A stretch of DNA of 16,455 bases, from the NCBI GenBank assembly GCA_011051925.1, contig DRKE01000080.1, positions 1-16,455 on the forward strand. The letters are read 5' to 3'. Below, piece by piece: positions 1-5,911 of the stretch. A program made the position numbers and the translations under genes. How positions within the stretch are numbered: the first letter of the stretch is position 1; every line of letters starts with the position of its first letter. The notes below the pieces were generated by a model that was not told the DNA's origin, searched no databases, and was given only the letters and a program-made list of their open reading frames with translations. Source of the DNA: Deltaproteobacteria bacterium. Its GTDB lineage: Bacteria > Myxococcota_A > UBA9160 > UBA4427.

Positions 1-590
1 CAGAAGAACTTCAGATCGAAGAACCCACCGGCCGGAATCCTGGGGTTTCGGCCCGTCCCCATCCAGAAATCGTGGATCGGCCGATGGGTGATCCGCCCTC
101 CGTGTTCAGGCCGCTTTCCGAAGAAATAGAGGAAGAGGCTGAAGAGGAAGGCGAAGATCGTCATCACCGAGAGAAGGGCACCGAACTGGTCGTAGAGGAA
201 GCGAAGCGAGAACGCGCCCGAGAGCTCGAGGGCGGCCGCCGCCGCGAAGGTGAGCCAGAGACTCATCATGCCATTCAGCCGGTATTCGAGCGCCCCGCCC
301 CCCGGCCCCGGCATCCCCCGCCCGATACGGCCGGGAACGAATGCCTGGAGGCCCGCCTGGAAGACCAGCCAGAGCAGGTAGAAGGCGGCGGCCTGCCAGG
401 TCGGACGCAAGCTCGAAATGAACCCGCCCAGGTCGACGTCCGAACGGGGCAGCAGGGCCCCGCCGTTGAAGCGCACGGAGAAATAGAGCCAGGCCGTCAC
501 CAGGGGCAGCCCGACCATGATCAGCAGATTGCCCGGCACCCCCCCGAATTCGAGCCGATCTCGTCTATTCTCGCTACCCGTGCCGGTCAT
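1..590 (-). CDS. ERG4/ERG24-family sterol reductase, partial (N-terminal 196 residues)
   Basis: Seen: the minus strand is open from an ATG at 590 to the window edge, giving 196 residues with no stop. The protein has hydrophobic segments at about 20-38, 66-84, 107-122 and 138-157. It carries the family hallmarks LEFGGVPGNLLIMVGLPL (13-30), LEYRLNG (101-107) and DFWMGTGRNPRI followed by FDLKFF (174-196). Known: these motifs mark the ERG4/ERG24 family of integral-membrane NADPH-dependent sterol reductases (C14, C7 or C24(28) double bonds; lamin B receptor and DHCR7 are relatives). Homologues occur in a few bacteria, including some sterol-making myxobacteria and methanotrophs. Inference: it reduces a sterol-ring or side-chain double bond; the fragment does not decide which. 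The C-terminal catalytic and NADPH-binding half lies outside the window. An AGAGG lies 8 nt upstream of the ATG. It diverges from the NTF2-like gene across 95 bp. Confidence 0.85.
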   Translation of the reverse strand, partial: MTGTGSENRRDRLEFGGVPGNLLIMVGLPLVTAWLYFSVRFNGGALLPRSDVDLGGFISSLRPTWQAAAFYLLWLVFQAGLQAFVPGRIGRGMPGPGGGALEYRLNGMMSLWLTFAAAAALELSGAFSLRFLYDQFGALLSVMTIFAFLFSLFLYFFGKRPEHGGRITHRPIHDFWMGTGRNPRIPAGGFFDLKFF

Positions 591-685
591 GTGCGATCCT
601 CTTCGCTCCCTGGCGGATGAACCGGCCGACAGCCTACTTCCGCTCGCCGATCGATGCGAGGAAACACGAGGAGACTCCGAAAGCC

Positions 686-1216
686 ATGCCGACTGAAATG
701 GAAAGAGAAGCCCTGGCGACCTACGACCGATTCGTCGCCCTGCGCGACGAAATCGACGAGGGCAAGCGGACCTGGTCGGAACTCGCCGATTTCTTCACCG
801 AGGATGCCGTCTACTGCGATCCGGCCTGGGGACGCGTCGAGGGACGGGAGAACATCCGCGCGTTCTTCGAGAAATCGATGGAGGGCCTGACGGGATACGG
901 CTGGTCGACCCCCGAACAATGGACGATGGTCGACGGGCCCCGGCTGGTCAGCCAGTGGAACCAGATCCTGGGAGAGAAGCAGGACGGCACGCCCTGGGTC
1001 GTTCCGGGTCTCTCGATCCTCTACTACACGGGCAACGGGCTCTTCTGCTATAGCCACGACTTCCTGAACATGACGCATATCGGCGAGACGATGCGCGAAA
1101 TGCGCTGGCAGCCACCCGCGAAATTCAACATGCCGCCGCGACAGCCCGACCGCGACGTCTCGCTTCCGCCCGCCTGGCGTCATCTCGAACAGAAACGCCG
1201 GTCAGGCCCGAGCTGA
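686..1216 (+). CDS. SnoaL/NTF2-fold protein, function unknown
   Basis: Seen: 176 residues from the ATG at 686, which has GAGGAGA (668-674) upstream. An in-frame ATG at 617 would add 23 residues of poor character and is less likely. The pattern is typical of the cone-shaped NTF2-like fold. An N-terminal helix (EREALATYDRFVALRDEI) leads into WSELADFFTEDAVYCDPAWG, then VEGRENIRAFFEKSMEG, then beta strands rich in Trp and Tyr (SQWNQILGEKQDG, GLSILYYTGNGLFCYSHDFLN). Known: this fold serves small-molecule isomerases, hydrolases and ligand binders such as ketosteroid isomerase and SnoaL. Inference: divergent placement beside the sterol reductase makes a role with a hydrophobic ring substrate possible, but no catalytic residue set can be assigned. 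The tail from about residue 145 is proline- and arginine-rich and probably disordered. Confidence 0.8.
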   Translation: MPTEMEREALATYDRFVALRDEIDEGKRTWSELADFFTEDAVYCDPAWGRVEGRENIRAFFEKSMEGLTGYGWSTPEQWTMVDGPRLVSQWNQILGEKQDGTPWVVPGLSILYYTGNGLFCYSHDFLNMTHIGETMREMRWQPPAKFNMPPRQPDRDVSLPPAWRHLEQKRRSGPS

Positions 1217-1231
1217 GGCCGCCTGAAAGCG

Positions 1232-1266
1232 AGGAAGCCCCGCCGATCGCGTCGACGGGGCTTCTT
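1232..1266. terminator. Bidirectional terminator-like hairpin between convergent genes
   Basis: An 11-bp stem pairs 1232-1242 with 1256-1266 (core GAAGCCCCG / CGGGGCTTC, one G-T wobble) around a 13-nt loop. It lies 15 nt after the NTF2-like stop and 42 nt beyond the PEP-CTERM stop on the other strand. The flanking T runs are short and broken (cttcttcatactt), so intrinsic termination is likely but not certain. Confidence 0.6.
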
Positions 1267-1308
1267 CATACTTCGGTTTCTCGAAAGTCGGATGATCCCT
1301 CGAGGCGA

Positions 1309-1935
1309 TCAGACCCGCCGGCGTGCGGCGAGAACGCCCAGCCCCAGACCCAGAAGAAGCGCCGTGCCGGGTTCCGGAATGACGGTAATCCCGAGATCCA
1401 GTCCATACCGGGCGAAAGGCCCGGGATCCGGCGTCCCCGTGTTGTTCCAGTTGTTTCCCCAGAGCCGCAGATCCACCCCGTTGAAACTGTTCGCAGCGCC
1501 CGCGAAGGCGTGATCGAGGAAATAGAACGTCCCGTGGGTCGATGTCTCGAGCTGCGCGCCGAAGGTGTCGGGAGCCGAGGCATCGAAATCGACGAAGCCC
1601 CCCGTCACCACGATGTCGGGCTCGCCGGCAACCGCGATCACGCCCGAGATCCCCGACAACACGTTTCCGACGAGGTCCCCGCTGAGGGTGCCACTCAGAT
1701 CGCGCAGCGGAGGTCCGTTCTCGCAGAACTCGATTCCGCCCATCGTGCTGCATTGCGTATTGCCGTCGTGCAGATAGCTGAATCCGAAGCCGCCCTCGTT
1801 CGGATCCATGGCCACCACGAGGGACACGGGAACGGCGGCTGCCGCCGTCGCCCAACCCATCGCCAGAACCACCCCGAACGCCCGAACGACGAAACCCGGA
1901 ACTGCGATCCACGCAAGAGAGAAAAGCCGTTGCAT
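1309..1935 (-). CDS. PEP-CTERM sorting-domain surface protein
   Basis: Seen: 208 residues. An N-terminal secretion signal (hydrophobic 10-34, likely cleavage after the ATAAAA stretch) precedes a beta-rich, Gly/Asp/Asn-rich body with paired cysteines C62 and C71. The C-terminus is a complete sorting signal: PEP at 187-189 followed by GTALLLGLGLGVLAA (190-204) and RRR (205-207). GGAG lies 6 nt before the ATG. Known: PEP-CTERM tails are recognised by a membrane exosortase, and the proteins often belong to the extracellular matrix or surface. The body matches no enzyme family I recognise, and the sequence around FGAQLETSTHGTFYFLDHAF looks like a beta-sandwich module. No exosortase or polysaccharide gene lies in this window, so the sorting machinery must be elsewhere. 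The gene stands alone, with the terminator hairpin downstream. Confidence 0.88.
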   Translation of the reverse strand: MQRLFSLAWIAVPGFVVRAFGVVLAMGWATAAAAVPVSLVVAMDPNEGGFGFSYLHDGNTQCSTMGGIEFCENGPPLRDLSGTLSGDLVGNVLSGISGVIAVAGEPDIVVTGGFVDFDASAPDTFGAQLETSTHGTFYFLDHAFAGAANSFNGVDLRLWGNNWNNTGTPDPGPFARYGLDLGITVIPEPGTALLLGLGLGVLAARRRV

Positions 1936-2140
1936 CCACCACTCCAGTTCTGCAGCTCTGCTTCCGCATCGATCGGGCCGGAAAGACCACGCTTCCCGTT
2001 CCGATCCGATCCGTCCATTCCTGCAGGCCGGCCGTCACGCAACCAACGCGTCGACGTCGACCCTTCGGAAATGGATGACAGGAGGCCACGACCTGTGGCT
2101 CCCTTCCCAGTCCGCCCACACTAACTGCATCCCCTGGGGA

Positions 2141-2157
2141 AAGCCAGTGTTTTACCT
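2141..2157 (-). promoter_or_regulatory. Candidate sigma-54 (-24/-12) element upstream of the PEP-CTERM gene
   Basis: On the minus strand the site reads AGGTAAAACACTGGCTT. It has the invariant GG and GC separated by exactly 10 nt, but the flanks only partly match the TGGCAC-N5-TTGCW consensus. Next to it is a perfect 11-bp palindrome, TCCCCTGGGGA (2130-2140). A start here implies a leader of roughly 195 nt before the ATG at 1935. Sigma-54 control of PEP-CTERM genes through the PrsK/PrsR pair is known in some bacteria; its use here is inference. Confidence 0.3.
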
Positions 2158-2197
2158 GACACTTTCGTGGATAGTTCGTTTCCGAAAAGGCTTTCGC

Positions 2198-2947
2198 CTA
2201 TTCCGCATCCGAAGAGGTCGCATAGTGGGGCGTGATCGCGATCCGGCGCAGGGTTTCCCGGGCACAGAGCGCATTGACGACCTGCTCCGCGACCGCCTCG
2301 TCCGTCATCATCCGACCGTAGGCGTAGCCGAGTTCCTGCCAGCGGCGAACGATGGGACCCAGCCTCTCGAAATCCTGGTCCTGGGCGAACTCGGTCAGGG
2401 CGTCCCCACTGGCGATCGACGTGAATCCCACGGCGTGGTGTTCGGCCTGCCAGGCCTCGATCAGCGCTTCGAGCGCCCGTTTGCTGACCACATAGGCGGC
2501 CTGCTGAGGTCTCGGTGGCGAGTCGTCGATCACGATCGAGGAGATCAGGACGGCCTTGCCCCGACTGGCCTCGAGGGCGCCGATCGCTGCATTCAAGACC
2601 AGGGATGCCCCGATCAGGTTCGTTTCCAGGACAGCCCGCCAGGCCTCGGCTTCGATTTCCTCGATCGGTCCGAAGGTCGAGATCCCGGGCGCAAAGACCA
2701 CGGCATCGAGGCCCTCCATCCGGTTGATCGCTTCAGCCACCACCCGCCGACACGATTCCGGGTCCCGCACGTCGCAACGAAGCGGAAACGCACCGTGCCC
2801 CGCCTCGTCGGCGGCCGCCGCCACCCGCTCCATCCGCCGCGCCGCGAAGCCGACCTGGGCTCCCTCCTTCGCCGCTGCGAGCCCCGCCGCCCTGCCGAGC
2901 CCCGACGACGCACCGACCACGAGTATCCGCCTGCCCTCGAGCCGCAT
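2198..2947 (-). CDS. Short-chain dehydrogenase/reductase (SDR), substrate unknown
   Basis: Seen: 249 residues from the ATG at 2947, which has AGGGGGA just upstream. In-frame ATGs at 2971 (MRRGQGES, AAGGA nearby) and 3043 would add 8 or 32 residues before the Rossmann fold. Motifs in order are G12-A-S-S-G-x-G (cofactor loop), D59-V (adenine contact), APG at 87-89, N110, S136/S137, and Y152-V-V-S-K156. The set is that of a classical NAD(P)H oxidoreductase. Arg37/Arg38 after the second strand suggest NADP(H) preference. Odd points are VVFAPG in place of the usual NNAG, and a proline-rich loop DDSPPRPQ just after the catalytic serines. It is the only gene in its transcript and diverges from the metallophosphoesterase. 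The substrate cannot be read from sequence; steroid, fatty acyl or sugar substrates are all possible. Confidence 0.85.
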   Translation of the reverse strand: MRLEGRRILVVGASSGLGRAAGLAAAKEGAQVGFAARRMERVAAAADEAGHGAFPLRCDVRDPESCRRVVAEAINRMEGLDAVVFAPGISTFGPIEEIEAEAWRAVLETNLIGASLVLNAAIGALEASRGKAVLISSIVIDDSPPRPQQAAYVVSKRALEALIEAWQAEHHAVGFTSIASGDALTEFAQDQDFERLGPIVRRWQELGYAYGRMMTDEAVAEQVVNALCARETLRRIAITPHYATSSDAE

Positions 2948-3009
2948 CGATTCCCCCTGCCCTCTTCTCATTCCGATCCTTCCGATTCCCGCCGCTCTCG
3001 CCCCGTTTT

Positions 3010-3029
3010 CCCGATCGCGCCCGATCGCG
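3010..3029. repeat. Perfect tandem 10-bp repeat in a divergent promoter region
   Basis: CCCGATCGCG occurs twice head to tail (3010-3019, 3020-3029), each copy containing the palindrome CGATCG. It lies just upstream of the candidate -35 box at 3035, between the divergent SDR and metallophosphoesterase genes. It could be a regulator-binding site on one face of the helix, or chance in GC-rich DNA. Confidence 0.6.
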
Positions 3030-3034
3030 GCATG

Positions 3035-3062
3035 TTGCAGCATAGAAGACAGACAAGATAAA
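3035..3062 (+). promoter_or_regulatory. Candidate sigma-70 promoter of the metallophosphoesterase gene
   Basis: TTGCAG (3035-3040) and GATAAA (3057-3062) are separated by 16 bp, in one of the few A-rich stretches of the region. Matches to consensus are 3/6 and 4/6. It lies about 100 bp upstream of the start codon at 3162. This is a pattern match only. Confidence 0.3.
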
Positions 3063-3161
3063 GAAGGATCACGACGGGTCCGGGCGGCTCGCGTGTCGGA
3101 GTGGAACCCCGGACCGGATCTTCCCTATCGTGGCGCTCCGAAGAATCCCAATGAGGTCGCC

Positions 3162-4286
3162 ATGACTCGTCCGCTCGTTCAGGGCATCGTCTGTCTTTCG
3201 ATCCTGATCCTGCTCTCCGGTTGCGCCCATCGCCTGAAGGGGCCCGTCCATGGGGCCGATGCGCCGCCCTGGATCGCGGAGGGTCTTGCCCACGACGTGC
3301 CCGGAATGACGCTGCACCATCGCATCCTCCTGATCGGGGATGCCGGCTACTACCTCGAAGGCGATCCGACCCTCGCTGCCCTCACGCGCTGGGCCGACAC
3401 GAGCGCAGCGAGCACCGTCGTCTTCCTGGGGGACAACGTCTACAACAACGGATTGACCGATGACGACCGGGCGCACGGCGAACGGATCCTCGCCCAACAG
3501 CTGGCGTCGACGACCGCACGCAAGATCTTCCTTCCGGGCAACCACGACTGGGGCCTGCTTCCGAGGAAACAGAATGCGAGGGCCATCCGGAACCAGCAGG
3601 CCTTCGTCGATGGCTGGCCCGACGGAACGGCCGAGTTCGTCCCCCGGGACGGCTGCATGGGGCCCGTCGAGCGCGTCCTGCACGCGGCGACACCGGACCA
3701 TGCGGCCATCGTGTTCATCGCACTCGATCCGACGCCCTGGATCAACGCGCGACTGCGCGAGGATTGCCCGACCCCCGAGACCCGTGAAGGGGTCCTCGCC
3801 GAGCTCGACGCCCTCCTGTCGAAGCATCGCGACGAGATCGTCCTCCTCGCCTCGCACTACCCCATGCGCACGGGCGGGCCGCATGGCGGCCTCAGCTATG
3901 GCTTCCTGGGAGACCTGATCGTCACGCCGCTCGGCTGGTTGGCCGGCGGACTGGCCAACACCGACGAGCGCGAATACGCGGACTGGATCGAACGGACCCG
4001 ATCCGTGATGCGCCGGAATCCGCCGGAGATCTACGCCGCGGGCCACGATCACAGTCTCCAGCTGCTCGACCCGGGAGACGTCGCCGGACTCCATGTCGTG
4101 AGCGGCGCCGGCGCGGAAGACCGCGTCTCGACGGTGACGCACCTGCCGGAAAGCCTCTTCGCCCATGCCGCGCCGGGCTTCATCGTCGTCGACATCGGCC
4201 GCCGGATGGACGGCCCCGCCCTCGTGATCCGCGTGATCGAGGCCGGCCATGACCGACCCGTCTTCGAGTACGAGATACCCCGGTAG
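3162..4286 (+). CDS. Calcineurin-like metallophosphoesterase, lipoprotein
   Basis: Seen: 374 residues from the ATG at 3162, preceded by GAGG at good spacing. A lipoprotein signal peptide ends in the lipobox LLSGC, with lipidated Cys21. The full metallophosphoesterase set follows: L-I-G-D60, G-D91-N-V-Y, G-N127-H128-D, S-H232-Y-P and G-H295-D-H297. Together these form a dinuclear metal centre. Known: the family hydrolyses phosphomonoesters or diesters, and the GDNVY/GNHDW spacing resembles purple-acid-phosphatase-like members. Inference: it is exported and tethered to the inner or outer membrane, acting in the periplasm or at the surface on an unknown phosphate ester. The insert at 235-275 (GGPHGGLSYGFLGDLIVTPLG) is hydrophobic and could contact a membrane or lipid head group. 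It converges, 28 bp apart, on the beta-barrel protein gene. Confidence 0.88.
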   Translation: MTRPLVQGIVCLSILILLSGCAHRLKGPVHGADAPPWIAEGLAHDVPGMTLHHRILLIGDAGYYLEGDPTLAALTRWADTSAASTVVFLGDNVYNNGLTDDDRAHGERILAQQLASTTARKIFLPGNHDWGLLPRKQNARAIRNQQAFVDGWPDGTAEFVPRDGCMGPVERVLHAATPDHAAIVFIALDPTPWINARLREDCPTPETREGVLAELDALLSKHRDEIVLLASHYPMRTGGPHGGLSYGFLGDLIVTPLGWLAGGLANTDEREYADWIERTRSVMRRNPPEIYAAGHDHSLQLLDPGDVAGLHVVSGAGAEDRVSTVTHLPESLFAHAAPGFIVVDIGRRMDGPALVIRVIEAGHDRPVFEYEIPR

Positions 4287-4314
4287 ACCGGCCCGCCGCC
4301 CGCCCGGATTCGAC

Positions 4315-4881
4315 TCAGCCGACGCGTCGCAGGGTATTCGAATCCCGATGGTGGAAGATCTCCGACTGACCCTTGATCTTCAGCTGCGTGTCTTCCTCGT
4401 AGCGGAAGGTGTTCTCGTCCTCGACCGAGATCGTGAGTTCATAGCGAACCGTCTTGAACTCCCGATCGAGAAACGGGCTCGACGAGATGCCATAGACCTC
4501 GGCCCCCACCTCCGCAGCCATCGAGAAGGTCCGGTCCGTCGCTCCGGCACTTCCCCCGGCCAGGATCGCCATTCCCCTCGGCGGCATGAAGCACCGCATC
4601 ACCTGCCCCTCGGCGGCGTCCCAGAGCCAATAGCCGACCTCTTCGTGGAAAGCGTCCTGCTCGCCCAGGCGAAACGCGGTCGTCGAATAGCGAAGGGCCT
4701 GGAGCTTCTGCTCGTGATTCTCGACCAGCCCGATCGGTTCGAGGACGATCCTTTCCCGGTAGCGGGTTTCTTCATGCTCCCGACGATCCGACGGCGCGTC
4801 ATCGACGCCTTCGTCCCCTTCCCAGATCCCCGCCAGCGGGGCCAATGGACCCAGATTCTTCACGTTCTCGTTTTCGGACAT
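4315..4881 (-). CDS. Nitrobindin/THAP4-like heme-binding beta-barrel (FABP-like) protein
   Basis: Seen: 188 residues from the ATG at 4881, which has a perfect AAGGAGG 7 nt upstream. The longer frame to 5031 has no such site. Features are LAPLAGIWEGDEGVD (13-27), the N-terminal barrel strand with a Trp of the nitrobindin type; ENHEQKLQALRY (54-65); FHEEVGYWLWD (78-88); QVMRCFMPPRG (93-103); and GQSEIFHHRDSNTLRR (171-186), which contains candidate axial histidines. Known: this family (formerly DUF1794) forms a 10-stranded barrel, and some members bind ferric heme and react with NO or peroxynitrite. Others of the proteobacterial branch are uncharacterised. Heme binding here is inference. It follows the FabG-like SDR on the same strand with 112 bp between, so co-transcription is plausible. 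Confidence 0.75.
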   Translation of the reverse strand: MSENENVKNLGPLAPLAGIWEGDEGVDDAPSDRREHEETRYRERIVLEPIGLVENHEQKLQALRYSTTAFRLGEQDAFHEEVGYWLWDAAEGQVMRCFMPPRGMAILAGGSAGATDRTFSMAAEVGAEVYGISSSPFLDREFKTVRYELTISVEDENTFRYEEDTQLKIKGQSEIFHHRDSNTLRRVG

Positions 4882-4907
4882 CCGTCCGCCTCCTTTCCCG
4901 TCCTGAT

Positions 4908-4937
4908 TTCCGTTCGGATTCATTCCGTTCCGATTCC
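4908..4937 (-). repeat. Imperfect 15-bp tandem repeat upstream of the beta-barrel gene
   Basis: On the plus strand TTCCGTTCGGATTCA (4908-4922) is followed directly by TTCCGTTCCGATTCC (4923-4937); 13 of 15 positions are identical. It lies 27 bp upstream of the beta-barrel gene's start codon, just before its Shine-Dalgarno. A related TTCCGAT-C motif lies upstream of two other minus-strand genes (about 1997-2011 and 2971-2989). Confidence 0.5.
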
Positions 4938-4993
4938 TGTGGTGATCGTTCGTACCCGCGCGTGCCCTCGCGATGGCAAGGACCGCCCCGGAT

Positions 4994-5752
4994 TCAGGCC
5001 GTCGAACGGTAGGCACAGAGCCCACCGCCATCGAGGACCCAGGTCTGCCCCGTGATCCAGCGGCCTGTTTCCGCGGCCAGGAAGAGTGCGGCGCCCGCGA
5101 CGTCCTCGACCTCCCCCAGACGCTCGAGGGGATAGGCCTTCGCGACCTGCTCTCCCTTCCCGTCCTCCCAGAGTGTTCGCGCGAAATCCGTCTTGACCAG
5201 CCCCGGTGCCAACGCGTTCACCCGGACCTTCGGTCCGAGTTCGGCCGCGAGTTGTTTCGTCATGTGGATCATCGCCGCCTTCGTGATGTCGTAGACGCCG
5301 AGGATCGGACTCGTCGCGAACCCCCCTACGCTCGCGATGTTGATGACCGAGCCGCCATTCTCCTTCATCCAGCGCCGCCAGATCCGCTGGGTCCAGAAGA
5401 GCGGTGCCGTCAGGTTGGTCGCGAAGGTCTTGTCCCAACGGGCGCGATCGACTTCGATGGTCGGTCCGGCCCAGGGATTGGTCGCCGCGTTGTTGACCAG
5501 CACGTCGATCCGTCCGAGGCGGTCGAGCGTCGCTTCGATGACCCGTTCGGCGTCCTCGTCCCGGCCGATGTGACCGGCCTCGAAATGCGCGTTCGGGCCG
5601 ATTTCACGCGCGGCGGCCTCGCAGGCCTCCGCCTTTCGCGAAGTGATCATCACCTGCGCGCCGGCCTCGGCCAGGGTTCGCGCGATGGCCTTCCCGATTC
5701 CACGCGAGCCGCCGGTGACCAGCGCGACCTGTCCGTCGAGTCTGATTTCCAT
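4994..5752 (-). CDS. FabG-like short-chain dehydrogenase/reductase
   Basis: Seen: 252 residues from the ATG at 5752, with AGGA upstream. All classical SDR elements are present: T13-G-G-S-R-G-I-G20 (cofactor), N87-N-A-A, N113, S141, Y154-D-I-T-K158, and the C-terminal signature ALFLAAETGRWITGQTWVLDGG (221-243). Arg17 and Arg39 suggest NADP(H). Length and pattern fit the FabG/DHRS4-like branch of 3-oxoacyl or carbonyl reductases. The physiological substrate is unknown. It may be a beta-oxidation-type 3-hydroxyacyl-CoA dehydrogenase, given the divergent acyl-CoA dehydrogenase gene 159 bp away. The same-strand downstream gene is the nitrobindin-like protein. Confidence 0.88.
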   Translation of the reverse strand: MEIRLDGQVALVTGGSRGIGKAIARTLAEAGAQVMITSRKAEACEAAAREIGPNAHFEAGHIGRDEDAERVIEATLDRLGRIDVLVNNAATNPWAGPTIEVDRARWDKTFATNLTAPLFWTQRIWRRWMKENGGSVINIASVGGFATSPILGVYDITKAAMIHMTKQLAAELGPKVRVNALAPGLVKTDFARTLWEDGKGEQVAKAYPLERLGEVEDVAGAALFLAAETGRWITGQTWVLDGGGLCAYRSTA

Positions 5753-5911
5753 GGCCCGGGATCCTAGCCAGCCCGACTCCGATCTGCCCGCCCGGCGTCA
5801 CCCGGTCCGACCCGGCGCGAGGCAAGCGTGGATGGAGAGTTGCCAGCGAACACCGTAGTATTGAGGCGTCCCGGACGCGACCGACGAACGCGCACCACAC
5901 AGGAGACCCAC

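Noticed and set aside
72..620. A 182-codon plus-strand frame at the left edge
   Set aside because: It is the complement of the sterol reductase, whose motifs and membrane segments are unmistakable. The plus-strand product is low-complexity Glu/Arg/Pro.
1808..3061. A 417-codon plus-strand frame opposite the SDR and the PEP-CTERM upstream region
   Set aside because: It spans an intergenic region and the antisense of a clear SDR. There is no ribosome site and no domain.
4287..4314. GC-rich run between the phosphoesterase and beta-barrel gene as a terminator
   Set aside because: No stem longer than about 4 bp and no T run are visible in the 28-bp gap.
4882..5031. N-terminal extension of the nitrobindin-like protein to 5031
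   Set aside because: A perfect AAGGAGG precedes the ATG at 4881. The extension is Asn/Gly/Arg-rich and overlaps the upstream SDR stop.
5840..5864. TTGCCA with TAGTATTGA as a promoter for the acyl-CoA dehydrogenase gene
   Set aside because: The spacing between the boxes is 10-13 bp, too short for sigma-70 recognition.
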